From positions 34,790,171-34,854,170 of the forward strand of contig NC_086383.1 in the NCBI RefSeq assembly GCF_036588685.1: a stretch of 64,000 nt of DNA, given 5' to 3'. Position numbers and translations under genes: made by a program. Shown one piece after another: positions 10,421-23,705 of the stretch. Numbering within the stretch: the stretch's first letter is position 1; each line of letters begins with the position of its first letter. The notes beneath the pieces are model-generated. The model worked only from the letters and a program-made list of their open reading frames with translations. It did no database searches and was not told the DNA's origin. This DNA is from Mytilus trossulus. Lineage: Eukaryota; Mollusca; Bivalvia; Mytilida; Mytilidae.

Positions 10421-13012
10421 ACAATTGAATCGTACGATGTTGTGGCATATTCTGTTGAACACTGTAGCACGATATTTAGATTGTTGCGATATTATTTTAA
10501 ATTAGGATATGTGGAATGATTTCCAACCAGTGTTTAAATGAAGGTGATGTAAGTAATGATCGGCCAACAAATGGCCTTCAGCAATGGGGAAAACTCATAT
10601 TGTATATCGTCTGCTATTAACAGTTCCGACATAAAAATTACGAAACAATGCAATGCCCGATTTTTGTTAGTGCTCTTTTTAATTTCAATACATATTTTAT
10701 TGTTAAAATTCGTTATCAGTTTTTCCATCAAGTTGCCATGAAGTATAACAATATATAACAATCTTTTAAATAATGATTGGCATTGAAAGTTCAATTAAAC
10801 AAATTTAATCAAAAATGCACATGCATTTAGGATTTTTTTAATTTCACCGAGATAAACCTTTCATGGCACAATAATTTGATTAATTAAAGCACACAAATGC
10901 TTATTTTATTCAATTGTCAAATGTTTGCAGCGTTCAAATTATCATTGAAGTATAGAATACATTTCCATTGTCTAATAACAAAAACAAATAATTAAATAAA
11001 TAACAACTGGCTTTGAAATTTTGCATTTAAAATTATTATTCGTCACTTTGTTTAATAACATGGCCTTTCAACTATAGTTATAATTATTGTTAATTGTTCA
11101 AACTTATTGAAATTGTGAAAAACATGTACAAAATTGATTAAAGTGTCAATAAATTGTTTAAAGCTCTTTAGCGTCGTTAGCGACGGGGAACCAGTCACAT
11201 ATAAAGCAGGGACCAGGTTCACAGTTATTGTGAAATATTATATATGTGATACCATTAAAGTTTACATCGGAGGACACAATGAGTACAAAAACAACAAAAT
11301 CAACAAAAACCAAACAGGTAAGACAAAAATTAAATAAACTAAGATAAGATATAAAATAAATAAGAATATATGAAACGTAAACTAGTTTAAATTTTATTTC
11401 CATTTGATTTGAAATAAATTTAGAGCCAGGAAAAGTTCAAGATAGTTATGGCAGAGCGTAAACAGCCAATCAATTGTTTATATTGTGACATATTATACTT
11501 AATACCGAGTTGTAGGCTTCAAAAATGGAATTGCATTTTGAAAAAAATGATAAATTTATGTAAACTATTTTAAGGCACGCATTATTTTTCAAAACCCAAC
11601 ATACATGTATAATATGTTATGCTTAGTTCGTCAATAAATAGGAATTCAAAAGGAAGTACTAGTCTTGCAAATTTTTATTGCGTATTAGTAATTTACATTA
11701 AACTTGCTACCAAGTAGTTATAACGATAAAAGACTTACACGAAAATATTGGTTTACATAGAAAAATCTAATCTAAAAATGTGTTTTTCTTCATTTGGTCT
11801 TTAAAATGATTTATATACCCCGAAAGATCCTTCAATATACTACATGTATTTGCTGGAATATTTTTTTGAAGAAAAAAAACCCAAAATCTTTGACTATGTG
11901 GAGCACCTCCCTGCAACGTCGCTGGCGTGTAAGTTGGTCAATCTTAAGGTGTTCTTTGAAGTGTTTGCATTTCCAACTTCGACTTGATAGCCGCTGATTG
12001 TCTCTCTCCATTTTTTCACATGCACCGCGCTGCATTCGGGAATTCCCAACATTTGTTTAAACACAATAGAGACAAGACAATCACCGTCCAAAATTTGGAG
12101 CAAAATTTTATGACGAGGTCCATTATTTTAGTTTGATATTTAAAACTAAATTGGTATTTAAATCTCAAAGAACAATATTTGCTTTATACACTTTAACCGT
12201 ATCATTTCGATAAATTGATTTAAATCAAGAATCTATTATCAATATAATACTAGGTGTCTTTCTTTATATAGTTGTTTAATTTTTGGATTATTTGTAATGG
12301 AAAGGCTGGATGGATCCGAAAATACCTGTATTTTCTTTTATCAACGTAAATTGATTTCCTTTACTTATTTCATGGGAATATCTTCGAACAATATATAAAA
12401 AATGTGCTTCCTCACTGAAATACAGAAAAAATAATTTTCAACAAATAATTAATGGACGAAGTAACTTATTCTTGGAAATGATGCATCCATTTTGAAAACT
12501 TTATCTTAATTATTTTTTCCAAAGGGGTATAGTCGATCAATTACTGTGCTCTTTCACGGACAGGACGGTAAAGAAAATTTGACAATTAATTGATGACTAA
12601 AATAAATGAAATGTTTGTTTTGTTATATTTAACTGTTAAAGTGTTCTAACAAAAAGAGTTTTTTTTTTATATCTATGAATATAAAATATATTTATTTAAG
12701 TCATATTTCGTGTTTAAGTGTTTTAGAAAGGTTTTATACAAATGGAACATAACACTTCAAAATACTTAAATCTAATAACCCTATTATGAATTACACGAGA
12801 GGGTAGACTATCATTTTCAACCATGAACTACAAATAATTGATGATTTAAAAACCAATTGACTTAAGATATTTCTAAATTCTTTTACAAAAAATTTATGAT
12901 ATTAAACACAAATTAATGATACCTGTATCGGTAATTTATCATTCAACTGTGTTTTACCCGCTGTAACAATGCATTGACCATATACGATTTGGTTTTATAC
13001 AATAGCTAGTCT
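10421..13012. other. No gene recognised
   Basis: AT-rich sequence with only short open frames. A minus-strand stretch near 11890-12060 vaguely resembles an immunoglobulin-like segment but lacks the pattern needed to call it. No RNA gene or clear element was found. Confidence 0.5.
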
Positions 13013-13152
13013 TATAAAGGCTCATTTCGACTGCCCTTTGTAGCTAACTAAGGTATGGGCTTTGCCAATTTTTGAAAGTCGTACGGTTACTTATCCTTAT
13101 TAATGTCTGTGTCATCAGGTATCTTGTGAAGAGTTGTCTCATTGGAAATAAT
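13013..13152 (+). repeat. R1 fragment
   Basis: Diverged 3' end of R1: TATGGGCTTTGCC, GTCGTACGGTTACTTAT, TTAATGTCTGTGTCAT, GAGTTGTCTCATTGG. Confidence 0.7.
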
Positions 13153-13841
13153 ACGTATGGTGTCCGGTTAACGGGCCATTTCGCGTTTTCGCCTTTCATA
13201 TTCTACAGGTCAAAAAGCGAAATCGCGAAGTCGAAAACGCGAATATCTTTTCTTTATTATATCAGATGTATGTACCCATGAAAAGCATACAGGTTCTTGG
13301 AATTTTACGCCATCCAATATAAAAATTCTTTTGTGTTGACAGATTCTAAATCAACTAAAATTATTAGTTTTCAAAACAGTTTTAAAGGTTGTCGTATAAA
13401 TAAAACAATCATACATAGTCACAAATAAAACAATCATGCATAGTCAAAAAACATAAATTGCATTTGTTCTCAGCTCATTTAGAATATAAATGCTTGGCAG
13501 AGCCCCATTTCTTTTTGTTTATCATTCTATATTGTTTTAGTCAATATATCAGTGTTATATTACAGATTAAAAACGCACGTTAAGATTAAAAACTTTTTGT
13601 AAAAATAGAGCATAGAGTACTTTTATCGTCTTTTAATATTTCATCATCTTACGCAACTTTACAGACGCAAATTTGAATTCCTATCAGAAATGAACTTGCT
13701 TCTACATTGGCTAGAGGCATAGCGTGGGCTGACATATCACAAAACACGTTTTACCCGTGTTTTTTTTTAAAATCTTGATTCATTTATATATTTCGGGGTT
13801 TAGTGTGACGTCTACATAGTTTCGCTGATCTAGAACACATT

Positions 13842-14005
13842 TTTAGGGGCCAGCTAAAGCCCGCAAACTGGTGCAGGATTTTTCGCTGTGTTAAAGAAAA
13901 ATTGGTGGCCTTGGACTGGTTTATGCTATGTGTTAGGGTTGTTGACTTTAAACACATTCCCTGTTTCCATACTCAGTTTTGGTGAAATGTGCAACGGTAG
14001 GCCAT
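13842..14005 (+). repeat. R2 copy (SINE-like)
   Basis: AGGGGCCAGCTAAAG and TTTTCGCTGTGTTAAAG, then a GGTGGCCTTGGACTG segment and a tail CCTGTTTCCATACTCAGTTT. It matches the better-preserved copy at 57590-57866. Confidence 0.65.
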
Positions 14006-14099
14006 GTATATTCGTCTTCACCTGATTCATTAAATTAAGACTTTCGATATTCCAAATAATGCATTATTTGATAAAAAATATAGGTTGCAATTGCCTCAA

Positions 14100-14425
14100 C
14101 AGATTATAATTTAATTTAAAAATAAGAAGTTGTGGAAGAATTACCAATAAGACAACTATCCTTTAAAGACCAGATGTTAGCAAGTACCCTACAGCATCAA
14201 CAATTAGCAAATCGTTTGCAGCGTAAGTTATCATAAAAGGTCCTGAAATGAGAAAAATAATGTTAAAAAACAATTTAAACGAATACACTTACGGCCAGGA
14301 CATTGAATAACAGATTCCCGACCTGGGACAGTCACACATAGAATGTGGCAAGGTTAAACATGTTTGCGGGATCGCTAACCCTCTTCTAGCCTTCCGGGAC
14401 AATACTGTAATAAAACATTTTATTT
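14100..14425 (-). repeat. R1-family copy, inverted
   Basis: Contains inverted R1 landmarks (TACCAATAAGACAACTATCC, then CCCGACCTGGGACAGTCACA and GGTTAAACATGTTTGCGGGA), so both the tail and the 5' part of the family are present. Confidence 0.6.
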
Positions 14426-15429
14426 GATTGTAACAGTCATATTAATGCGTTCTTGCTTTGGATGCCCATACATTTGAATATTTAATGGGTCAATGGCATT
14501 CATTCATTGACATGAATGTCTGATTGAGGTCATTTCCGAAACTCTTAGCTACACAAAAGCTTTCGACAACAGAATTGTGTGCATGAAATATTTGTCACTG
14601 GACGGAAAGCTTACAACAATATTCATCATTCATGCAGCATTTCATCTTTTTCTAACCTATAGATTAACTCAAAAGTTAAGCTATTTAGATTTTATTTATC
14701 TTAAAGTAAGTAAGTTTCCTATTTTGAGGACAAACTTGATTTTAAGAATTTAAAAAGGGTAAGAAAACCAAACACAACAGAGAGGTAAAGAACAATATAT
14801 TTGATTTGTGAAAAGATTCAAATGTTGTTATTAGCGTATTTATATATGAACGTTTCCTTTCGAGCTAACTGAACAAAGGGCTATTTAAATTCGATAAGGA
14901 CAAACCGATCGAGAGACTTGTTTTGTGTCTTATCGGTGTTAATGTAATAAAAGGGTTCGACAAAAGGTCATAAATTCACTTTTTTCTTTCATTTGTATTC
15001 GGTGTTTCATTGCTCTTTAGTACCTATATAATAATAAAAAAGAAAAAAGAACCATATTAAAATTTTTGTTGACAATTTGATTTATAAAAAAAGAATCCTT
15101 AATGTCCGATTGGAAACATATCCATGTGCAAGGTCACTGAGGTGGTGTAATTCATTTTGCTTTAGACGCTATTTTTCTAAATTTCAAAAAAGTTTTATAA
15201 AACGACATCTTAATATAGTTATTCTACGATTCGGCCGGTAGTCATGAACCGGTTAACTTTTAAATTACTTTTATTATTACAACAACAAAAATATTTGCAA
15301 TAGGCTTTCCCGATCAATTAATAAATCCGCCGATCGGTGACGAACCCGATCTATAATATTTACTATATACTACACATTAAGATTTGAGCTATCAATAATA
15401 AGAGAACGGAATTACTATCAATCATTATA
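14426..15429. other. No gene recognised
   Basis: AT-rich sequence upstream of a candidate first exon of the calmodulin-like gene. TATA-like sequence is present at about 15351-15370. Nothing else was identified. Confidence 0.4.
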
Positions 15430-15432
15430 ATG
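15430..15432 (+). other. Candidate ATG-only first coding exon of the calmodulin-like gene
   Basis: ATG at 15430-15432 is followed directly by the strong donor GTAAGA. Splicing to 23922 would give Met-Ser-Arg-Lys-Thr-Thr. Many animal calmodulin genes have an intron immediately after the initiator codon, so an exon ending ...ATG| is expected. Among the ATG|GT sites I checked between 15 and 23.9 kb this has the best donor. The 8.5-kb intron cannot be confirmed without transcripts, and the true first exon may lie elsewhere. Confidence 0.35.
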
Positions 15433-16800
15433 GTAAGATTTCATTAAGTTGTCGTATTCCTTATATTTATCGAGTTTTAAAATATATCTTTAAATTGATT
15501 TCTATGCCACTAAGACACTAGAAGATTTAAGTATAGTAAATTTAAATGCTGTAAAATTTTGACTAAAAGTTTAAACATATTTATTTCGAGTGGATTGGGA
15601 AACAAGTTTATATTAATTCCACTTTGTGGGTGCGAGTGCTGCCTTGTAGCCGACTTATTTTTCGAAATCTACAAGGGTGTCTTTAACGTGAAAGAGCTAC
15701 ATTAAGGCTCTCTCTTAACACGGGTCAGCCATTTATCGTTCCCTTTGTATCCAGTCATAGATACTTGGAACACCGTTACATCGTTTCGAGTAACAAGAGA
15801 GGACTTTTTTTCAATAACCTCGAAAAACTTTGTTTAAAATGATGTTGTATTTTCCTTAAGGGGGGGGGGGGGGGGGGTGTCTAAATTTAAATAAAAACAT
15901 TCTATCATTTTCATTTTCAATCTACAACCAGTAATATTTTAATGAAATTGCAATCATTGTTTCCTTTTTTCACTCACTGCCTCACAAAATAAATGAATGG
16001 TCAGTGCATCAGATGTAATTATTCGTTTACCCCATGTTCAAATAATTATAAGAAATTACAAGCAACCGTTTCTTTTTATTGATATTTCCATTCATGTAAT
16101 GCAGATTTTGTCTGCGAATCGGAAAACGTACCAAGTCGTTGCATGTCGTATCATTCTTCTATGAAAACAAAAATAAAGGGGGGAGGGAGGTGGAGAATTT
16201 TAGATTATTTTTCTTTTGGATAGAAAGGTGTTTCTTTTGGTTAGAAAGGTGTATAAAGTAAAGATTTTTATCAACGTCATTGAATCAATTTTTAAAGTAA
16301 ACATGATTGAATGATCGGGATTTAAACACGTTTCGTGACCTTAAAATTGAATGTGACTTAATCCTGTTTAATACATTTTAAGAAAAATATGTAAAAACAT
16401 GAAGGATTAAGGAACAGAAATAATATGAGATACACCGCAAACACGAAAAGACAAGAATTATTTATATAATAAATTATCTATAGATAATGCAAAGTTATAA
16501 ATGAATAAAGGATGGCTTTATATTTAGTATCAAAGATTCTTTAGGAATTTACAAAAATGAACTTTGCACTTAAAGACCTCATACAGCATACAATTCGGGT
16601 CAATAAAAACTCATTCTAAAAGTCAAAAGTAATTAAATGTACAAATTATAGGATTAACCAGATTAATTATTTGATTTAAGGTAAAATTAAAGGATATGAA
16701 CAAAGTAAACTTAAAACAGTATTTTGGTAGAAAGACCCTGAGTACTTTGATAGATTGTACAAATGTTATGCCTTGCAGATAACAAATCATTGTCCTCACA
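15433..16800. other. No gene recognised
   Basis: AT-rich sequence with a poly(G) run at about 15860-15877. It would be intronic if the calmodulin-like gene starts at 15430. A moderately GC-richer segment at 15600-15800 has no family I can name. Confidence 0.4.
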
Positions 16801-16803
16801 GGG

Positions 16804-16970
16804 TAGTCCGAGATTACTCTGACGTTCAACGGCTGTTTTGCCAGACAAGCTGGGGCCGTGTTCCTACTCTCTCCTAACGTGTATTAGCCTTAAAAGTACC
16901 CCTTTGAGTAGTCCGAGATTACTCTGACGTCCAACGGCTGTTTTGCCGGACAAGCTGGGGCCGTGATCCA
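16804..16970. repeat. Direct repeat of ~60 bp, 105 bp apart
   Basis: GTAGTCCGAGATTACTCTGA begins at 16804 and again at 16909. Each copy continues through CGGCTGTTTTGCC and CAAGCTGGGGCCGTG with very few differences. Confidence 0.85.
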
Positions 16971-17998
16971 AACCTGGGCGGTGGTATCGACATTGACTAC
17001 AGAATTGACGTGTCTTCGTACATGTACATGTTCTTATACATCCAAAACATTCAAGCATAGGCTTATCTTCAGAAGCGAATACATGCCTCAGTGATTCTCT
17101 ATATAATCAACTATTTTTTCCGACAAAAGGGGAACTTTACCCCCTCCTACTTAAATCCACCTCTGAATTTTTGGGGGTTCTTTATAACTTGGGCTTTATT
17201 ATCGAATAGGAGATGACCATACATTAATAACCCACTCCACCTTTTATGTATTAATAATTACATTAGATGTATGTTTCATTATAATACTTATTCTGATTGG
17301 ATCACATGTTATTCCTTAAGCAATTGCATCACTCAATAAAACTTTTCATTGATGATAGCACGTGGTCCCACAATAAAGTGCACAGGTGAATTGAATAAAA
17401 AAAAGTAATAAAATTCGTGTTTTCATGATCATAACTAAAAAAGTATTGAATGCTTCTTTTTGTAACTTCATAGGGTTGTAAAAGCGTTGACCGTGCGCAC
17501 ATTTTTAGAATTCTTGCAATAAACAGGATTATTCCTTTACTTCTAAAATGGAACAAAATTGTTGAAAAGTGCATTTGACTTTTTTCTACCAGTCGACCCC
17601 GTGACATTTTCTAACATCATTCTATTTGAATTTAAAGTATAAGTAAACTTTTCATGTTTAGGCTATATGAAAAGTAAATTTCATTCAAATAACATGATTG
17701 AATCAATCTCAAAGTATCAATTTCTTTTTTGACCTTTTGTGTTGAAAGTGTAAATATATGCTGAGATAAATTAAAATGACATTTTCAATTTCGATTTGAA
17801 AGCCACTGTTAATAAAGAATTTACAATACGTTATTTTGTGTATTTATTCTCAGGATTTTTCTAAACATTTATGTATATTTAGGTTTCTTAATGTAAACAA
17901 TTACACATTCATGTCATCAATACGTATACCCGATACAATTTTCATAATGTCAATATTAAAACATGTTAATAAGATCTGATTAGAAGATATTGCTCATT

Positions 17999-18294
17999 CG
18001 GTGTATTACGTTTGCGCGCATTACCATTACATTTGCGCGCAGCTTTTCATTACAATTGCGTAACAGAATTTAGCATGTATACTTTATATTTTGTCTTTAA
18101 AAAGAATACAATATGAGCAATATATGATTAAAATATATTTTCAAATTTAATGAATTTTTATATTATTTATATTTCATTATATACCCTTTTTTACCTGAGT
18201 TTACCTGTAAGATAAATGCGCGCAAATGTAATCAAAAGCTGCGCGCAAACGTAAAACATTTTAATCCCCAAATGCGCGCAAACGTAGTGCGCCC
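17999..18294. mobile_element. hAT-like MITE with 8-bp duplication
   Basis: The 296-bp element is flanked by TGCTCATT at 17991-17998 and 18295-18302. Its ends are inverted (CGGTGTATTACGTTTGCGCG against GGGCGCACTACGTTTGCGCG), differing mainly by transitions. Each end carries further TTTGCGCGCA words. The 8-bp duplication points to the hAT superfamily. No transposase is present. Confidence 0.8.
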
Positions 18295-18302
18295 TGCTCA
18301 TT

Positions 18303-19755
18303 AGAAGATTTATTTCTCTCAAATGAATGGTGTCATGGTGTCAAAAAATGCAGTAAAAGACTTACATACATGTATGTATAGTGCTTAAACTTACACCCTT
18401 GTGCATGCATGTACATTATGCATGGTGGCTTTTCTGTAGGTTTCTGTATTCTAGAGAAAAAAAATTCTCATGTTAAAATATATAATTGAACTAGCTACCA
18501 GTAACTGCTAGTACTCTCAGATCTGTATTTAGACTATTGTTGTTGGTTTCGGGATGTATAAGTACCCTGCCACGTCCGGTCTGTTTTTTTGTTAGATGTA
18601 TTTCTGTATCTATTTATGAGTTTAATAAGTTCTTTTCTGCTAATTCTTCTGATGTTTTAATATTGCAATATTGTTAGGGAAGGTCGTCTGATTTAAAACA
18701 ATATCACATCAAAATTTTTGTATCGAATAATATTGAATTTGACTTGAGTGGATTTCAACCTCAGTTTTTGTTTAACTAGCATCAGTTACACACTTTAAAT
18801 GTTCACTATGAAAAACTTTGTATTTAAATGCTTATTTGTATTTGCTAAAATATATCGAAATTCAATATTTTGGAATTTTATCTGAAGAATAAGGAAACAA
18901 TTACTTACAAATGAACAGGAAAATAATGTAAAATGCCTACAAAATTGTACAAACATACATTGATTGATTTTTCTGGGTTTATTCATGGGTGCTTTGATGA
19001 AAATGTAACGAGCCATGCAGATGCATTTAGAAAACAATGAAGTTAAATTGAAATAGCATGAAATATTGAAAACTACAAATCAATTCCATGTAGTAAATGA
19101 TTAGGGAAAAAAGAACATTCATTGATCGGTCTTTGTCATGTTTGATTATTTCTACCCGGAGTCATAGCTCTACCCGGGGGGTCATTATTAAACACGAGGA
19201 AGTTATGCAATATACATTAACGTACTTTTTACCATGATTACGTATTTACGTTTGGAAGGGAACGAATATACCAATTATTCTATTCAACATTTTGAATTTT
19301 TTTCTAGAATTTCAAATTTCATCATAAAACTGACCATTTACATATTCTTTTTACTCATTCGTGAAACAAGTCGTAAGCCTTTGCGACATGAACTGTTAGT
19401 GAATTCTAGCTCGGGAGTCTTTCAAACGAAAAGGAACTTTAAAGTAACGTAACTACAATCAATTAAGATATTTCAATAGTTGTATTAAGCTTCAGGGAAT
19501 TTTTTTTACAAAGAATCTTACGATATAAACTGGTCTAATATACTAAAATGTATATGACTTACGAGTATTTTTTACTTTTATGATATTCTTTTACAAGAGC
19601 TCAAGCTCTATAACGTTAATGAGTCAAGATTTAAGCTCTAGGATATTCATGTTTACGTTATAACTTCAAAAAGGTATATATGTTATTTACATTTTGTAAA
19701 AAGCTCACTTGAGCCCATTTGTGTATATTAACACGATGTCAAATCAAAATAAGGT
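18303..19755. other. No gene recognised
   Basis: AT-rich sequence with short palindromes such as ACATACATGTATGTA near 18363. Open frames are short and show no domain. Confidence 0.4.
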
Positions 19756-19759
19756 TTCC

Positions 19760-20210
19760 CCATTTCCATTCTCAATTTTATTTCTATTCTAGTCTATGAT
19801 ACATTTCCATTCTCAATTTTATTTCTATTCTAGTCTATGATACATTTCCATTCTCAATTTTATTTCTATTCTAGTCTACGATACATTTCCATTCTCAATT
19901 TTATTTCTATTCTAGTCTACGATACATTTCCATTCTCAATTTTATTTCTATTCTAGTCTATGATACATTTCCATTCTCAATTTTATTTCTATTCTAGTCT
20001 ATGATACATTTCCATTCTCAATTTTATTTCTATTCTAGTCTACGATACATTTCCATTCTCAATTTTATTTCTATTCTAGTCTACGATACATTTCCATTCT
20101 CAATTTTATTTCTATTCTAGTCTATGATACATTTCCATTCTCAATTTTATTTCTATTCTAGTCTATGATACATTTCCATTCTCAATTTTATTTCTATTCT
20201 AGTCTATGAT
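19760..20210 (+). repeat. 41-bp tandem array, 11 units, with higher-order pattern
   Basis: Exactly eleven near-identical 41-bp units (ACATTTCCATTCTCAATTTT...). One position, TATGAT or TACGAT, follows the order T T C C T T C C T T T across the array, so a 164-bp four-unit block appears to have been duplicated. The unit resembles the 3' tail of R2 (CCCATTCCCATTTTCTATTT at 57844). Confidence 0.95.
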
Positions 20211-20629
20211 ACATGTATACGTTGATTGAATCATATACTGAACTTTCCATAATTGATTTCCACTGTGTTCTTAAATGCTGCAAAAAAAAAGAGATAGACG
20301 CTAATGCTGCTTTATTAAGTAATCTTTCGATAAAATAAAAGGCTATTAGTTAGATTAAACATTTTCTGAATTCAGTCAAAACATTTTCATTTTAGCGATA
20401 TAAAAAGTGAAATACAAATATTGGATTCATATAAATGCGGGTCTGGATGGGGATAAACTTAATTGAGAATCATAGTGTCAAATCTAATAATTTTCTTTAT
20501 TAGTTTTAATAAAGAATAGAAAAAAAATAACAATAGAGATGAATGGACTAAAAAATAAAGAATTATCATGATGGTGAAAAATGACACAAGAATGTGTTAA
20601 AAATATACAGATGCCCCACTCGCACTATC

Positions 20630-20900
20630 ATTTTCCATGTTCAATGGACCGTGAAATTGCGTAAAAATCTAATTTGGCTTTAAGATTAGGAAGATCATAT
20701 CATAAGCAACAAGTGTACTAAGTTTCAAGTTGATTGTACTTCAGCTTCATCAAAAACTACCCTGACCAAAAAGTTTAACCTGAAGCGGGACGAATGGACG
20801 GACGAACGGTACGACGAATGAACGGTACAACGAACAGACGGACGCACGCACAGACCAGAAAACTTTATGCCTCTCTACTATCGTAGGTGGGGCATAATAA
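20630..20900 (-). repeat. R3 copy, inverted
   Basis: Inverted R3: GTTCAATGGACCGTGAAATT, AAGATCATATCATAAG, AAGTTTCAAGTTGATTG, ending in TCTACTATCGTAGGTGGGGC. Runs of GACGGACGAACGG occur near the end. Confidence 0.8.
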
Positions 20901-21225
20901 TACAGAAATGAAGATCCCCACGTAGACCTTCATGATTCTACAATACACTAGTCTTTGATATTTTGACAGTCAATACAGCTAGGTTGATACCTGTTTTGTA
21001 TACAAAAAAATGGTTTGGATAAAATCTTATTGCGTCCTTTCACTGATTATATAACAGAATATTGAAATGGTTTCCAAATATTGGTCAAAGAAGTTTGTTA
21101 ACGGAATGTCCATATTGGTATGGTAGTGCAAGGCTTGGAAGTGGCATGCTATTAAACATCTGAGTTTAAAATTAGAGGGAGGATATATAGGTATACGTCA
21201 ATGTGACCAATCTAATTAAAAACCG

Positions 21226-21332
21226 ATCTCTCATCGCTCCCGTTTTCTGATATGTCGCGTGGGAGCTCCCACGCGACATATCAGAAACCGGGAGCGATGA
21301 GAGATATCAGAAACTGGAAGTGATGAGAGATC
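21226..21332. repeat. 80-bp near-perfect palindrome plus extra arm copy
   Basis: Bases 21226-21265 and 21266-21305 are reverse complements with one mismatch and no spacer, centred on GGGAGCTCCC. A third, direct copy of the outer arm (TATCAGAAACTGGAAG...GATGAGAGAT) follows to 21332. Confidence 0.9.
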
Positions 21333-22734
21333 GATGAATGAATAAAGCAAGAACGACAGCTATTGTCTATATAATAAATGTTAAGAAACCTTGTGTGTCT
21401 CGTTAAGTCATTGTGATTATTAGTTACTGACAAATTATAGTCCATAAAATCATACTTAGATTATCAAACAACACATATACGACGAGGTTTCTTTGATAAA
21501 TTGCATGTAAAGCTTTTTGTTCTGTACCGAAAAGTTAAGATTTGCTTTTTTTTGTAATGAAAAATGTTTTTATTTTATAGACATACAAATGCCTTAATTC
21601 TTATATTCTGCTTGTATTCAGAATACCTTTCTTTACTTGGCTATTTATGTAATATGATGTAATAATACTAATTGCAATTGACAATACTAGGCATTGATCC
21701 GATTTATTCAATAGTTGTCGATTTTTACAGTCAATTGCGTGAAAATCGTTTTTGATATGATATGTTATTGGAATTATGATGTAACAAGATAATGTGATTG
21801 ACACATTTCGTAATGTAAGCTGTTCATACAAAAAAAGCTCATAATTTTGGTTTTTGGTATTATTTGTTTTAAGATTATTTACAATACAATACAATTTGTT
21901 ATTACCATTCAACCTTTAAAAATAAGTATACAAAACGCATTGTTCAAATCAATTAAAAATATTTAAGAGCCACTCATATAGAATAAGGAAAGACGAGTAA
22001 TTACATACATGTATTAAAAGAAACAAAAGTTCTTAAAAACTTAAGACCATGAAAAGAAAACATAAAATTTACGATTCTGGATTATCTATTTTAACAAGTT
22101 CAAACCCAATAAATGAGTTAAAAATAAATATAAACAAAAATCAAAAATACATGTATGCCGTGACGTGCATGTAAGCTGTTATGCAAGAGTAATACTTGAT
22201 AATTAGACGTGTTTGCATTTGTTGTTGTGCGGTTTTGTTTTTGTGCTGTTTTGTTTTGTCTGTTTTGTTTGATCTGATAGGGAGCTTGAATGAATCCAAT
22301 GCCACCATACAATATTTCTTAAAATTTCAAGCCACTTATGCAATTACTTTTTTTTCAAAGACCCTGATTTTGTCTTTTGGGTTTTTGGTTGCCCCTTTGG
22401 AGTCTAGTTTCATGTATCACTTCCAATTTTTTTTAATTTTTTGTGTATTTTCCCTAATTTTCTATTCTTTTTATTATTAATTTTCATTTACTTTACCCAT
22501 ATATAGTTCTGTTCTTAATTATTCATGTCACAATTTTTCTACTCTTTATTTTTTTGTCCATAATGGCATATTTCTGTTCTGTTCGTTATTCTCTGATCTG
22601 CAAACCGCGTAGTATTTTAGACTATCCTGTCTTATTGACCGCTCATTTTTATATTCAGGACATGTTAAATTACGTATTATGACAAGTTCATGTATAAGTA
22701 AAAAGGTTTACAATCGCTAATTATAATCAGTATT
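21333..22734. other. No gene recognised
   Basis: AT-rich sequence, probably intronic to the calmodulin-like gene if its first exon is at 15430. The open frames are short and unremarkable. Confidence 0.4.
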
Positions 22735-23165
22735 TGAAGTGTTTGCACTCATTAGAATAATTATAAATGTTGACACCTTTTTTGTCATAATCTCTTTTAA
22801 ATTTCAATTTACCTCAGAATTGTGATAAATCAATCTTTATTCATCTGGCATAATAATTGTAAAAGATACATGTAATATAGTTATAACTATGATCTGTTTT
22901 GAAATATTAATTCGGATTCAATAGAATATTTGTAAATTTTGACACCTTACTTGTCATAATCTTTTTAAATTTCAATTTACACAAGAATTGAGATAATCTT
23001 TATTCATCGGACATAAGATCGAATTATGATACATGTAATAGTTGATCATAGTTAAATTCTTGATCTGTTTTGAAGTGTTCGGATTCAATAGAATAATTGT
23101 GAATTTTGACACCTTCTTTGTTATAATCCTTTATTCATTTCATCGGACATTTGGTGTAATAGATA
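22735..23165 (+). repeat. ~168-bp degenerate tandem repeat, three units
   Basis: The landmark TTGACACCTT(N)TTGTCATAATC recurs at about 22771, 22940 and 23107 (spacing 169 and 167). ATTCGGATTCAATAGAAT-like sequence and CTTTATTCATC also recur in the units. Confidence 0.8.
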
Positions 23166-23439
23166 TTCATGTTATCTAATTTCAGAATCATTTAGTAAAT
23201 CGCCAGCAATGATCATCACCTTTTATGTCAATCGAAGGACATTACTAAAAAATATCTGTAAATGGTCAATCGGTTTATATCTAAACTTACTTTATACAAC
23301 ACATCTGTCACTGATGTGTTCCAATCGTCCCGTCCTCATTCCCTAGAATACGATTTCAACTAATTGTATTGGCTTGAGTAGCAAGACGCGTGCTACATGT
23401 TGATCAGGTCTGCTCACCCTTCCAGTAAATCTATGACTA

Positions 23440-23705
23440 TAACGGTCCATTTTTCATTGGGTTCGTGTTGCACAGTCCAGTGTTTTATAGACTGTTGGGT
23501 TTTTCGTTTTTTAACCATGGGATTGCTGGTTCATCTTCGTATCGACTTTATTTTATTATGATATCAGAGTCGGATTTAGCCCCCCCCCCCCCTTTTTGAG
23601 AAAAACAATTTGGTTGCTTATATAGGGAATCACTGAAGCGTGACGAAATCGGGGCCCCTCTTAGGCAGCCAATGGGCCCCCACTTATGAACATTTCTGGA
23701 TATCA
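23440..23705. repeat. R6 fragment followed by a poly(C)-containing repeat
   Basis: 23440-23555 resembles the reverse of R6 (TTTTTAACCATGGGATTGCTGG). 23566-23705 starts with CAGAGTCGGATTTAG and a poly(C) run and ends near TTTCTGGATATC. I recognise this second type as dispersed repeat DNA from memory only. Confidence 0.45.

Noticed and set aside
11832..12103. Minus-strand frames with NTLRLTNLHASDVAG, faintly like an immunoglobulin strand
   Set aside because: The cysteine and tryptophan pattern does not fit, the frame is broken and no neighbouring exons were found.
16864..17058. 64-aa minus-strand frame
   Set aside because: It is produced by the direct repeat at 16804-16970.
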